A program made the position numbers and the translations under genes. The notes under the pieces were generated by a model, which saw only the letters and a list, made by a program, of their open reading frames with translations, did not search any database and was not told where the DNA came from. Below are positions 7,570 to 21,185 of a stretch of DNA of 64,000 bases, one piece after another; positions within the stretch are counted from its first letter, which is position 1; every line of letters begins with the position of its first letter. The stretch is taken from contig NZ_CP093342.1 in NCBI RefSeq assembly GCF_022637555.1, positions 1,550,001 through 1,614,000 of the forward strand, read 5' to 3'. Source of the stretch: Microbacterium sp. H1-D42 (lineage in GTDB: Bacteria > Actinomycetota > Actinomycetes > Actinomycetales > Microbacteriaceae).

Positions 7570-9279
7570 TTACTTCTCCCAGCCGACGTTCTCGACCGGC
7601 TGAACACCGAACAGGTCAAGACCCACGTAGGGCTCGGGGGTCAGGTTGGCCAGACCCTCCTTGACAGCGGAGATCGACGGGCCGTTGTACAGCGGGATCA
7701 GGCCCCAGTCGGCGAAGATCTCGGCCTCGAGCTTCATAGCGGCCGCGGTCTGCTTCTCGGGGTCGGCGATCGACTCGACCTCGTCCTTGATGCGCTTGTC
7801 CATCTCAGGCGTCTGCACGCCGGAGAGGTTCAGGCCCATGTCCTGGCAGTAGAGCTGGCAGAACCAGGCTGCACCGAACGGGTCAGACGAGGTGAAGCGC
7901 AGACCGGCGACATCCCAGTTCTTCGAGTTGTAGTCCTCGGCGAACTTGTTCGACGGACGCACATCGACCTTGACGTCGATGCCGACAGCCTTCTCCATGG
8001 TCTGGAGCGACTGCGCCAGAGCCTTCTGGGTCGGGTCGTCGCTGAAGATCGGGTACACGACAGACAGCTTGACGCCGTCCTTCTCGCGGATGCCGTCTTC
8101 ACCCTCGGTCCAGCCGGCCTCATCGAGCAGGCTCTTCGCCTTCTCGACGTCGAACTTGTAGCCGGCTTCTTCGAGCGCGTTGCTGTAGCCCGGCTGGAAC
8201 GAGAACAGCGTCAGCGAGCCCGCGGGGTCCTCGGTGTAGTCGAGGCCGTTCCACGCGATCTTCTTCTGCTGCTCGATGTCGATGGCCATGAAGAACGCCT
8301 GACGCACCTTGACATCAGCGAACTGCGGCTTGTCGGCATCGACCTCGAGGATCGTGTTCGCGGTCTGCTGGGCACGGTGGATCGTGATGCCCTTCATGTC
8401 GGCGACCTGGGCCAGGCGGTCCTTCGTGCCGACGCCGACCTGGTCGATCTCGCCGTTCTTGAACGCGTTGATCGAGGCCTGCGAGTCCATGCCGGTGAAG
8501 GTGACCTCGTCAAGCATGGGCTTGTCGCCCCACCACTTGTCGTTCGGCTTGAAGGAGATGAAGTCCTTGTTGGCGTCGAACGTGTCGACCGTGTACGGAC
8601 CGGCGCCCCACTCAGCGTGCGGGTTGTCGATCATCGCGGTGTTGAACTTGTCCGGGTCGGCCAGAGCCGGGTGGATGACGCCCGTGAGGAACGGCATCTT
8701 CGGCCAGGCGAACTCGCTCTTGAAGGTGACGATGGCGGTCTTGGGGGTGTCGCCCTGCTCGACCTTCTCGATCTCCTTGTAGCCGTCGGTCGCGTTCGGG
8801 ACGAAGCCCTCGTCGATCGAGCGGTTGGCCTTCCAGGTGGCGTCGATGGCGGTCCAGTCCATCGGGGTGCCGTCGTTCCAGGTCGCCTTGTCCGTGAAGG
8901 TGAAGGTGATCTGCGTCTTGCCGTCGACCGTCTCGGTCTTCCACTCGTCGAGGTACGCGTCGTGCTTGTACGGCGTTCCGTCCGGCTTCATCAGCAGGAT
9001 CTGGGGCATGTACCACGCGGCAAGCGTTGCCGTGCTGGCGCTCGCGTCACCGTTGAACGAGTTGAGCTGCTCCGGGATCTCGGCGATCGGGAAGTTGACC
9101 TTCCCGCCCTCCTTGAGGTTTTCGCGCGGCTGCGGGTTGTAGTCCGCCGCCGAGGTCTCGGCGGGCTTGTCGCCGCCATCGCCCTTGTCTCCGGAACCGG
9201 AGTCAGTGGCGCAACCTGCGAGAACGAGTGCGAGGGCTCCGCTGATCGCGAGTGCCCCCATCAGCTTGTGCTGCTTCAT
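7570..9279 (-). CDS. Peptide ABC transporter substrate-binding lipoprotein (family 5)
   Basis: Extracellular oligopeptide/dipeptide-binding protein of 569 residues. The signal peptide ends at lipobox Leu-Ala-Gly-Cys with Cys23 as the lipidation site; a Gly/Asp/Lys linker and the family-5 body follow, with repeated TWNDGTPMDW/DVKVRQAF-type segments seen in OppA/DppA proteins. AAAGGAGC before ATG 9279 supports this start. It is the last gene of the minus-strand operon, separated from the ATPase gene by 151 nt, an unusual place for a binding protein, so it may be transcribed separately. The hairpin after its stop is the operon terminator. Confidence 0.9.
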   Translation of the reverse strand: MKQHKLMGALAISGALALVLAGCATDSGSGDKGDGGDKPAETSAADYNPQPRENLKEGGKVNFPIAEIPEQLNSFNGDASASTATLAAWYMPQILLMKPDGTPYKHDAYLDEWKTETVDGKTQITFTFTDKATWNDGTPMDWTAIDATWKANRSIDEGFVPNATDGYKEIEKVEQGDTPKTAIVTFKSEFAWPKMPFLTGVIHPALADPDKFNTAMIDNPHAEWGAGPYTVDTFDANKDFISFKPNDKWWGDKPMLDEVTFTGMDSQASINAFKNGEIDQVGVGTKDRLAQVADMKGITIHRAQQTANTILEVDADKPQFADVKVRQAFFMAIDIEQQKKIAWNGLDYTEDPAGSLTLFSFQPGYSNALEEAGYKFDVEKAKSLLDEAGWTEGEDGIREKDGVKLSVVYPIFSDDPTQKALAQSLQTMEKAVGIDVKVDVRPSNKFAEDYNSKNWDVAGLRFTSSDPFGAAWFCQLYCQDMGLNLSGVQTPEMDKRIKDEVESIADPEKQTAAAMKLEAEIFADWGLIPLYNGPSISAVKEGLANLTPEPYVGLDLFGVQPVENVGWEK

Positions 9280-9290
9280 GGTGCTCCTTT

Positions 9291-9302
9291 CGCCTTTCGG
9301 CG
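9291..9302 (-). promoter_or_regulatory. GAAA-capped hairpin next to the binding-protein ribosome site
   Basis: On the minus strand a 4-bp stem CGCC/GGCG is capped by a GAAA tetraloop and ends just before the AAAGGAG ribosome site. It could stabilise the mRNA 5' part or tune initiation. It is short and may be chance. Confidence 0.3.
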
Positions 9303-9369
9303 TGTCATAAAAGGGAGGATAGTTCGCGTTCCGCACAATCACGGCTCGCGAGAGTGAATCATGGCTAAC

Positions 9370-9430
9370 TGTTATGGGACGGTGACCCGGCGTTATACAA
9401 CAGTGACCGAGCGTTATCCGACGGTGATGG

Positions 9431-9432
<2 letters not shown>
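9370..9432. repeat. Three 21-bp degenerate direct repeats
   Basis: Three adjoining 21-bp units start at 9370, 9391 and 9412, sharing the pattern YGTTATnnnACnGTGAYSn. The third runs into the stop codon of the fused ATPase gene. Twenty-one bases is two helical turns, so a protein could bind all three on one face. They lie between the ATPase gene and the binding-protein gene. Confidence 0.5.
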
Positions 9433-11397
<1,965 letters not shown>

Positions 11398-11401
<4 letters not shown>

Positions 11402-12330
11402 GCGCGGCCTCCCGCTGACGAGGTGGGATCGAGTGCGTCGCGCAGACCGTCGGCGATGAGCGCCATCGACACGGTCAGCAGCGTCAGGGCTGCGGCGGGG
11501 AAGTAGAACAGCCACGGTGCACTGGTCACGCTGGCCGCACCCTCGCCGATCAGGGAGCCGAGGGACACATCGGGGATCTTCACACCCATGCCGATGAACG
11601 ACAGGCCGGTCTCGGTTCCGACGGCCGCGACGACACCCAGGGTGAAGTTGATGACCAGCAGCGAGCCGATGTTCGGCAGCAGGTGGCGGATCACGATGCG
11701 CATGCCGGGCACGCCCATGTAGCGCGCGGCATCGATGTACTCGCGCTCGCGCAGCGACAGGGCCATGGTCCAGATCACGCGCGCAGGGAAGAACCAGCCT
11801 GTGAAGACAAGCGCGAGCGAGATGACGCGCCAGTCGCCGCCAGAGTCGTTCGAGACCAGGGCGAGGATGAGGAAGGTCGGCACCACCATGAAGAAGTGGA
11901 TGATCACCAGGGTGACGCGCTCGATGCGACCGCCGAAGTACGCCGCAGCCGTGCCGACGATGGCCGAGATGGCGGTGACGCCGAACGAGACGATGAGGGC
12001 GATCATCAGCGAGCGCTGCAGGCCGACGAAGGTCTGCGTGAACGTGTCATTGCCCGAGGCGTTCGTGCCGAACCAGTGTTCGGCCGACGGGCCGGTGGAG
12101 AGGTTCAGGAAGTCCATGTCAGACACGCCGTACGGCGACACCAGCGGCACGATGATGGAGCACAGGGCGAGGACGACGAAGATCACGATGCCGCCGACGG
12201 CGGGCTTGTTGCGCATGAACCGGCGCGTGTAGAGCGTCCACTTGGACAGCTGCTTCGTCGGGATGCGCTCTGCGGTCGTGTCAGGCCCCACAGGCGGCTG
12301 CACGGTGGGATCGATCATGTTGGTGCTCAT
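11398..12330 (-). CDS. Peptide ABC transporter permease (DppC-type)
   Basis: Inner-membrane permease, 310 residues, with the N-terminal cytoplasmic segment and first helix typical of DppC/OppC, about six membrane helices, and the ATPase-contact loop EREYIDAARYMGVPGMRIVIRHLLPN. It pairs with the DppB-type permease encoded immediately before it (2-base gap). Its stop overlaps the ATPase start. Confidence 0.9.
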
Positions 12331-12332
12331 AC

Positions 12333-13316
12333 TCAGCTCACCCTCACTCGCGGGTCGAGAACCACGACGGCGATGTCGGCGAGGATCGCGCCGATGGCGG
12401 TTAGTGCGGCGCCGAATGCGGCGACGGCGACCACGCCGTGCACGTCGTTGTTGTTGATGGTGGTCAGGAAGTAGCGGCCCATGCCCTGCCAGGCGAAGAT
12501 CGTCTCGGTCAGGATTCCGCCGGTGAAGATCGCGGGGATCGAGAAGGCGACCTGGGTGGCCACCGGGATGAGCGAGGTGCGCAGCGCGTGCTTGCGCACC
12601 GCCTGCGGCTTCGTCAGACCCTTCGCGCGGGCCGTGCGCACGTAGTCGGCGTTGATGTTGTCGAGCAGCAGGGACCGCTGCAGGAAATGCGTGCCGGCGT
12701 AGCTGATCAGCACCAGTGCGATCGTCGGCAGCACGAGGTGCTGCAGCGTGTCGATCAGCACGGGGAAGAAGCCCGTGACGCCCTCACTTGAAGAGCCGGT
12801 GACGTAGAAGACGCGCGTGCCGACCCAGTTGTTGAAGTTGATCGCCAGGATCACGATGGCCAGTCCCGCCACGATGATGTTGATGTTCATCGTCACGATC
12901 GACACGGCCTGCCAGACGCGGTCACCGAGCTTGTACTGACGCGAGGCCGTGTACGTGCCGATCCAGATGCCGAGGATCGTGGCGATGACGGTCGCCCCGA
13001 GCACCAGTTCGGCGCTGACCCACATCCGGTAGGCGATCTCGCTGTTCACCGAACCGCCGGTCGGGCTCATGCCCCAGTCCCACCGGAAGATGATTCCCGA
13101 GAACCAGGTCCACCACCGTTCGATCAGCGGAGTCGTCTCGCTGAGGTTTCGCGGACCGAGCAGGCCTTCGATCTGCTCGGGGGTGAGTGGTGGCTTTCGG
13201 CCGACGTAGTTGCTACGCGGATCGAGGAAGGACCAGGCCAAGAAATAGGTGACGTTGGTCGCGACCACGATCATGAGCAGCCAGCCGAGTGCCCGGCGCA
13301 CGAGATACTTGATCAA
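12333..13316 (-). CDS. Peptide ABC transporter permease (DppB-type)
   Basis: First gene of the minus-strand peptide importer operon, 327 residues. It starts with the family-typical MIKYLVRRALGWLLM, has a large external loop after the first helix, and carries the loop DYVRTARAKGLTKPQAVRKHALR. I placed the start at TTG 13316, preceded by AGAGAAAG, because the homologous N-terminus begins there; the frame is open upstream but reads nothing family-like. About 250 bp separates it from divergent lepA. Confidence 0.85.
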   Translation of the reverse strand: MIKYLVRRALGWLLMIVVATNVTYFLAWSFLDPRSNYVGRKPPLTPEQIEGLLGPRNLSETTPLIERWWTWFSGIIFRWDWGMSPTGGSVNSEIAYRMWVSAELVLGATVIATILGIWIGTYTASRQYKLGDRVWQAVSIVTMNINIIVAGLAIVILAINFNNWVGTRVFYVTGSSSEGVTGFFPVLIDTLQHLVLPTIALVLISYAGTHFLQRSLLLDNINADYVRTARAKGLTKPQAVRKHALRTSLIPVATQVAFSIPAIFTGGILTETIFAWQGMGRYFLTTINNNDVHGVVAVAAFGAALTAIGAILADIAVVVLDPRVRVS

Positions 13317-13531
13317 GGTGTTGATTCTTTCTCTTTTACAGCCATGCGCGGGATCTCCGACGCAACGCTGAGTCGGGAAGTCATTCAAGCATGCATCCTG
13401 CGCCCGGCGCACGTCGACAGCACCGGAGGCCGTGACGGAGTGGATCGCCTGGCAGTCGGGGAATACTGCACGGGCAACTTCGCGAGACTATCATCGGTCT
13501 CCACGAATGGGGGATTAGGCGAGCCTGAACG

Positions 13532-13537
13532 TAGACT
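13532..13537 (+). promoter_or_regulatory. -10 element of the lepA promoter
   Basis: TAGACT about 33 nt before the lepA ATG predicts a leader of roughly 25-28 nt carrying AAGGA at 13562-13566. No clear -35 is visible. The 13317-13531 interval towards dppB holds no recognisable gene. Confidence 0.5.
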
Positions 13538-13570
13538 TGCCTGAACCCTTTCGGACGCACCAAGGACCAC

Positions 13571-15421
<1,851 letters not shown>

Positions 15422-15434
15422 GGAGCGGGCGATC

Positions 15435-15452
15435 ACCCAGGTTCGTCTGGGT
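15435..15452 (+). terminator. Short hairpin after lepA
   Basis: A 6-bp stem ACCCAG/CTGGGT extended by a G-T pair closes a TTCG loop (15435-15441 with 15446-15452). It ends on the first base of the -10 hexamer of the next gene. Weak lepA terminator or chance. Confidence 0.35.
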
Positions 15453-15457
15453 AGGCT
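15452..15457 (+). promoter_or_regulatory. -10 element of a leaderless DUF1990 gene promoter
   Basis: TAGGCT ends 7 nt before ATG 15465, which settles that start over an in-frame codon inside lepA. Confidence 0.6.
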
Positions 15458-15464
15458 GGAAATC

Positions 15465-16115
15465 ATGCGTCGCGGGACATTCCGAGAAGGCACGGTCGAC
15501 TATGCAGCGGTCGGGGCCACCCATGCCCCCGATCTGATGCAGTATCCACCGGAGCGCAGCGTGCCCGCCGAGGAGTCCTGGCGGATCGGGAGCGGCGAGG
15601 ACCGGTTCCGCTCGGCCGCAGAGGCACTGCTCTCCTGGACAGCCCAGCGCGCCGCTGGGCTCGAGCTCTCGGACGTCCGTCCGGCATCCGGCGAGGCGTA
15701 CACCGGCATCAGCTTCGATGCCGAGGGGGCCCCCATCGTCCCGAACCGCAGTCAGCCGGAGCAGCGCTTCGACGCCGAGGGCACGCCGTTCGCTGCGCCC
15801 GGCATGACACTGAAGCTGCGAGGTCGCGTGAAAGGCCTGCGCGCTGATGCTGAACTGCGCGTCATCTCAGTGACGGAGGAGCGCCGCCGCGTCGGCTTCG
15901 TGCTGGGCACCGTCGGCGGTTCTGTCGTCAGCGGCGAGGAGTCGTTCGACGTCGACTGGCACGAGGGCACCGATGAGGTGTGGTTCACCGTGCGCGCCTT
16001 CGACGCGCCCGCATCGGTCTTCTACCGCGTGCCCGGCATGGTGCGCCGCCGGCGCAAGGAGCTGTTCGCCCGCTACCTTCGGGCCATCTCGCCGCTGTAC
16101 GCGACGCCCATCTGA
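15465..16115 (+). CDS. DUF1990 family protein
   Basis: A 216-residue protein with the features of DUF1990: DYAAVGATHAPDLMQYPPE near the start, a WRIGSGEDRFRSAAEALLSW segment, and late motifs HEGTDEVWFTVRAFDAPAS and FARYLRAI. No catalytic residues are evident and the family has no established function; a START-like beta fold has been suggested for relatives, which I cannot confirm. A leaderless promoter lies directly upstream. Its stop begins a tandem repeat leading into hemW. Confidence 0.8.
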   Translation: MRRGTFREGTVDYAAVGATHAPDLMQYPPERSVPAEESWRIGSGEDRFRSAAEALLSWTAQRAAGLELSDVRPASGEAYTGISFDAEGAPIVPNRSQPEQRFDAEGTPFAAPGMTLKLRGRVKGLRADAELRVISVTEERRRVGFVLGTVGGSVVSGEESFDVDWHEGTDEVWFTVRAFDAPASVFYRVPGMVRRRRKELFARYLRAISPLYATPI

Positions 16116-16147
16116 TGGCGCTGAACTGATGGCGCTGAACTGATGGC
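16113..16147 (+). repeat. Tandem 14-bp duplication forming two four-codon mini-ORFs
   Basis: The unit TGATGGCGCTGAAC occurs at 16113-16126 and 16127-16140, followed by a partial third copy TGATGGC. Every boundary is a TGATG, so the DUF1990 stop overlaps an ATG that reads Met-Ala-Leu-Asn-stop, that stop overlaps a second identical mini-ORF, and its stop overlaps the hemW ATG at 16143. Confidence 0.85.
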
Positions 16148-17381
16148 AGGGCCCCTTCCGCTGGGTGATCCGGCACCCGCCGACGGTCGCTTCCCTGAAG
16201 ACGTCCGCATCGATCCGCTCGTACCGTTCTCGGCGTATCTGCACGTGCCGTTCTGCCGGGTGCGGTGCGGCTACTGCGACTTCAACACGTACACGTCCAC
16301 TGAGCTGGGTGGTGCGCGTCAGGATCAGTACGCCGACACTCTGATCCGCGAGATCGCGCTGGCGCGCGAGGTGCTCGGCGCGACCGGCGTGGTGCGCCCG
16401 ATGGACACCGTCTTCTTCGGCGGCGGCACGCCGACGCTGCTCCCTCCTGGGGACCTCGCCCGGATGCTGCGCGCAGCCGTGGATGCCTTCGGAATCAGGG
16501 AGGGGGCAGAGGTCACCGTCGAGGCGAACCCAGACACCGTGACGCCCGAGGTGGTGCGGACGCTGGTGGATGCTGGTGTGAACCGCCTGTCGATCGGCAT
16601 GCAGTCGGCTGTGCCGCATGTGCTCGCAGCCCTCGACCGCACCCATCGTCCCGAGAACGTCAGCACGGCCGTGCAGGCCGCACGGGATGCGGGTCTGGAT
16701 GTCAGCCTGGACCTGATCTACGGAGCGCCAGGCGAGACGCTCGACGACTGGCGGCAGTCGCTGGAGTCCGCCCTCGACCTCGGCCCCGATCACATCTCGG
16801 CATACGCGCTGATCATCGAAGACGGCACCAAGCTTGCCCGGCAGATCCGTCGCGGCGAAGTCCCGGCCCCGGATGACGACCTGCAGGCCGACATGTACGA
16901 ACTGGCCGATGAGCGCCTCGCAGCTGCCGGCTTCGACTGGTACGAGGTGAGCAATTGGGCCAAGGGACCAGGCGCTGGCACGAATTCCGTGCATGCGTCG
17001 CGGCACAACCTGGCCTACTGGCGCGGTTCGGACTGGTGGGGCTTCGGCCCTGGGGCGCACAGTCATGTGGCCGGCCTGCGCTGGTGGAACGTCAAGCACC
17101 CCGCTGCCTACGCGCAGCGGCTGAGCCTGGACGAGTCGCCGGCGGCCGGACGCGAGCAGCCGGACCTCGAGGCCCGCACGCTCGAGCGCGTGCTGCTGCG
17201 CAGTCGCCTCGCGGAGGGGCTGCCGATCGCCGAGATCGCCGAGCCTCACCGCGAGCGGGTCGCGGAGCTGATCTCCGACGGCCTCGTCGATCCGGCATCC
17301 GCCCTGCGCGAGCGGCGCGTGCGGCTGACCCTGCGCGGGCGGCTGATGGCGGATGCTGTGGTGCGTGCCCTGACGGAGTGA
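16143..17381 (+). CDS. hemW: HemW-like radical SAM heme chaperone
   Basis: Radical SAM protein of 412 residues, formerly annotated as oxygen-independent coproporphyrinogen oxidase; HemW proteins bind heme and deliver it to respiratory enzymes. The 4Fe-4S motif is C38RVRC42GYC45, the three-residue HemW/HemN spacing, preceded by SAYLHVPF. The SAM-binding glycine run is FFGGGTPTLL. HemN-specific N-terminal residues are missing, favouring HemW. Translation probably depends on coupling across the MALN mini-ORF relay, since I see no separate ribosome site. It is convergent with the esterase, 15 bp apart. Confidence 0.88.
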   Translation: MAGPLPLGDPAPADGRFPEDVRIDPLVPFSAYLHVPFCRVRCGYCDFNTYTSTELGGARQDQYADTLIREIALAREVLGATGVVRPMDTVFFGGGTPTLLPPGDLARMLRAAVDAFGIREGAEVTVEANPDTVTPEVVRTLVDAGVNRLSIGMQSAVPHVLAALDRTHRPENVSTAVQAARDAGLDVSLDLIYGAPGETLDDWRQSLESALDLGPDHISAYALIIEDGTKLARQIRRGEVPAPDDDLQADMYELADERLAAAGFDWYEVSNWAKGPGAGTNSVHASRHNLAYWRGSDWWGFGPGAHSHVAGLRWWNVKHPAAYAQRLSLDESPAAGREQPDLEARTLERVLLRSRLAEGLPIAEIAEPHRERVAELISDGLVDPASALRERRVRLTLRGRLMADAVVRALTE

Positions 17382-17396
17382 GCCGCAGCGTGCCGA

Positions 17397-18815
17397 TCAG
17401 CCCGGCAGCAGGTCCAGGCCCTCTGTCCGTCGCTGTGGCATGGTGACGCTCTGGGCGGACAGCACGCGGGTGCTGCGTTCGGGCCCGTACGGTGCCCAGC
17501 CGGGGTCGCCGTTCTTGATGAACGCGATCCACGCGTCACGCATCTCATCGGCAAGCTGCTGCGGCGCATCGCCTCCCGCCATGCGCTGCGCATCTGCCGA
17601 CGCGAGCTGATCGAACACGAACCCCAGTTCGAGTGCGTGGGCGGCGCGCAGATCGCGCACAGGGCTCGGCCAGGCGAACTCGTACACGTAGGTCGGCGCC
17701 TTCCGCGCCCTGGCGGCGCGCGTCAGCGGGGCACGCAGCAGCAGGTCGGTCGCCAGCTGACCGTAGATCTCTCCGGTCGAGGCTCCCGGGAACGCCGTGC
17801 GATACGCCTCGACGGCGCGACGAGGTATGCGCAGCACGAGTCGGGCCAGCAGCAGGTTCCACTCGCTGAGCCCGTCCAGCTGCTCGGGAGTGAACCACAA
17901 CCGGTACTCGTCGGTGTTGCTGCCGATCAGCAGGGGCACGTCGACGTCGCCGAGCACTTCGTGCGGCGAGCGAGGCAGGGTCTGCGGATCGATCGCGAAC
18001 TGGAAGCCAGGCGCGCCGTCGAGAGGTGACGATCCGGCGGAGTGGGTGCGGCGCGCCTCCAACAGCTGATCCGGTGCGACCGAGGCGAACGAGTCCCGTT
18101 CCGTGCGGACGCCGAGCAGCTTCGCGAGCTGCGCGGTGACGCGCCCTGCCTTCTTGCGCGGCTGGGCCTGCAGCGGCCCGGACTCGATGATGGCGCGGGC
18201 GATCAGCGGTCGGGAATCATCGAGAGCGAGGAGCCCTGCCACCAGCGCCCCGCCGGCCGACTCGCCCATCACCGTGATCTGCGCCGGATCACCGCCGAAC
18301 GCGGCGATCTCGCGGTGCACCCACGCCAGTGCGGCGGCGGCATCGAGCAGACCGAGGTTGGTCGGTGCGTCGGACAGCACCGAGAAGCCCTCTGAGCCCA
18401 GCCGGTAGTTGACCGACGCGAAGACGATCCCGGCGCGGGCGAACACCGCGCCGTCGTACAGGGGAATCGCCGCGGTGCCGCGTTCGAGCGCTCCGCCGTG
18501 CAGCCACAGCACCACGGGCGCATGCTCTGCCCCTGGGGGAGCCCAGACATTCGCCGTCAGCACGTCCTCGCCGTCGATGATGACCGAACCGAGCAGTTCG
18601 CCGATGGGCCCGGCGTAGGGGAGCTGCGGTGAGGTCGCTCCGAATTCCGTGGTGTCCCGCACACCGTCCCACGCCGCGGCCGGCTGCGGGGCGCGGAACC
18701 GGTTCGCATCGAACGGCGGTGCGGCATAGGGGATGCCGAGGAAACGGTGGACTCCGTCGGCAGCGGTGCCGCGGACGGACCCTGCCGTGAGGGTGGCGGT
18801 CGGGGCGGCGCTCAT
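17397..18815 (-). CDS. Type-B carboxylesterase (para-nitrobenzyl esterase family)
   Basis: Serine esterase of 472 residues. It shows the family opening VHRFLGIPYAAPPFDANRF, the oxyanion-hole motif VVLWLHGGALERG and the nucleophile elbow GESAGG near residue 195. A late conserved segment reads LELGFVFDQL. No signal peptide is evident, so it is probably cytoplasmic; the substrate is unknown. ATG 18815 is preferred over ATG 18824 because TAGGAT lies 7 nt before it, predicting a leaderless mRNA. It is divergent from hrcA and convergent with hemW. Confidence 0.88.
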   Translation of the reverse strand: MSAAPTATLTAGSVRGTAADGVHRFLGIPYAAPPFDANRFRAPQPAAAWDGVRDTTEFGATSPQLPYAGPIGELLGSVIIDGEDVLTANVWAPPGAEHAPVVLWLHGGALERGTAAIPLYDGAVFARAGIVFASVNYRLGSEGFSVLSDAPTNLGLLDAAAALAWVHREIAAFGGDPAQITVMGESAGGALVAGLLALDDSRPLIARAIIESGPLQAQPRKKAGRVTAQLAKLLGVRTERDSFASVAPDQLLEARRTHSAGSSPLDGAPGFQFAIDPQTLPRSPHEVLGDVDVPLLIGSNTDEYRLWFTPEQLDGLSEWNLLLARLVLRIPRRAVEAYRTAFPGASTGEIYGQLATDLLLRAPLTRAARARKAPTYVYEFAWPSPVRDLRAAHALELGFVFDQLASADAQRMAGGDAPQQLADEMRDAWIAFIKNGDPGWAPYGPERSTRVLSAQSVTMPQRRTEGLDLLPG

Positions 18816-18822
18816 GAGCGTC

Positions 18823-18828
18823 ATCCTA
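18823..18828 (-). promoter_or_regulatory. -10 element of a leaderless esterase promoter
   Basis: TAGGAT on the minus strand, 7 nt before ATG 18815. It lies about 45 bp from the hrcA -10 on the other strand. Confidence 0.5.
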
Positions 18829-18872
18829 GGGTGAAGGCGGGTCGTCTTCGGCAGGCGTCCGGCTGAGCGGGG

Positions 18873-18878
18873 TAGGAT
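18873..18878 (+). promoter_or_regulatory. -10 element of the hrcA promoter
   Basis: TAGGAT whose last base is the first base of the CIRCE element. The predicted transcription start (about 18885) falls inside CIRCE, so bound HrcA would block the promoter. Confidence 0.65.
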
Positions 18879-18904
18879 TGGCACTCGGAAGGTTCGAGTG
18901 CCAG
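18878..18904. promoter_or_regulatory. CIRCE operator for HrcA
   Basis: TTGGCACTC, nine bases, GAGTGCCAG: the CIRCE layout with 8 of 9 paired positions, directly before hrcA. HrcA binding here gives autoregulation and heat-shock control of the hrcA-dnaJ unit. It differs from the TTAGCACTC consensus at one base per arm and has lost one outer pair. Confidence 0.92.
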
Positions 18905-18916
18905 CGGGGAGGGAAC

Positions 18917-19960
18917 ATGGTCACAGAGCGTGGACTTGAGGTTCTCCGCGCGATCGTGCAGGACTACGTCGAGACGCACGAGCCCGTCGGAAGCAAGTCG
19001 ATCGTCGATCGCCACTCGTTCGGCGTGTCGGCCGCGACCATCCGCAACGACATGGCGCTGCTCGAGGATGAAGACCTCATCGTCGCCCCACACACCTCGT
19101 CCGGACGTGTGCCCACAGACAAGGGCTACCGCGTCTTCGTGAACCATCTTGCGCAGCTGCGGCCGCTCTCCACAGGACAGCGCAGTGCGATCGAGTCGTT
19201 CCTCGGCGCGCCGAGCGACCTCGACGACCTGATGGCCCGCACGGTGCGCGTGCTCACTCAGCTGACCGGTCAGGTGGCACTCGCGCAGTACCCGTCATTC
19301 GCGCGGGCGAGCATCACGCACGTCGAGCTGGTCGCGCTCGCGCCGAATCGGATGCTGGTGGTGCTGGTCACCGATGCCGGCGGCGTCTCGCAGCGCATCG
19401 CGCCGCTGCCGATCGACCTCGACGAGACGGATCTCGCGGTACTCCGCGCCCAGCTGCTCTCGCTGATCTCCGGCCGGGCCGTGGGTGAGGCGACGGAGCG
19501 GATGCTGTCGCTCGCCGAACCGGAGGCAGGATCGCCGGCTGCCAGACTGCACCCGGCCCTGCACGCCCTGGCCGCGGTGATCTCCGAGGAACTCGCCGAG
19601 TTCCGGCAGGAGCGCCTGGTGATGGCCGGAGCTGCCACGCTCGCGCGTCGCGAGCAGGACTTCCGCGGCAGCATCCATCCCCTCCTCGAGGCGATCGAGG
19701 AGCAGGTGACCCTGCTGCGCCTGATGAGCGAGATGGTGACCGACGAGCACGGCCTCGCCACCAGCATCGGCACAGAGAACGCATCGTTCGGTCTCGGTGA
19801 GGCCTCGATCGTGGCCAGCAACTACGCCGCCCCCGGCGGCACCGCACGCGTCGGGGTCATGGGCCCCACGCGCATGGACTACTCGAGCAATCTCGCTGCA
19901 GCGCGGGCCGTGGCCCGCTATCTGTCGCGCATGCTCGAAGAGGACGACGCCGCCCGCTGA
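18917..19960 (+). CDS. hrcA: Heat-inducible transcription repressor HrcA
   Basis: Repressor of chaperone genes, 347 residues, with an N-terminal winged helix (MVTERGLEVLRAIVQDYVE, then KSIVDRHSFGVSAATIRNDM as recognition region) followed by the GAF-like dimerisation domain. ATG 18917 follows GGGGAGGGAA at good spacing; codons further upstream fall inside CIRCE. It leads a long plus-strand operon, followed after about 45 nt by dnaJ. Confidence 0.95.
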   Translation: MVTERGLEVLRAIVQDYVETHEPVGSKSIVDRHSFGVSAATIRNDMALLEDEDLIVAPHTSSGRVPTDKGYRVFVNHLAQLRPLSTGQRSAIESFLGAPSDLDDLMARTVRVLTQLTGQVALAQYPSFARASITHVELVALAPNRMLVVLVTDAGGVSQRIAPLPIDLDETDLAVLRAQLLSLISGRAVGEATERMLSLAEPEAGSPAARLHPALHALAAVISEELAEFRQERLVMAGAATLARREQDFRGSIHPLLEAIEEQVTLLRLMSEMVTDEHGLATSIGTENASFGLGEASIVASNYAAPGGTARVGVMGPTRMDYSSNLAAARAVARYLSRMLEEDDAAR

Positions 19961-20008
19961 CCCGGCGGCTGCACATATCGATACGCACGCACACGCAGAA
20001 AGGTGATC

Positions 20009-21121
<1,113 letters not shown>

Positions 21122-21185
21122 GACAGCACACGCACAGTACACGCACTGAGACAGAGCACCGTCAACCCACGACGAACGGATCGCC

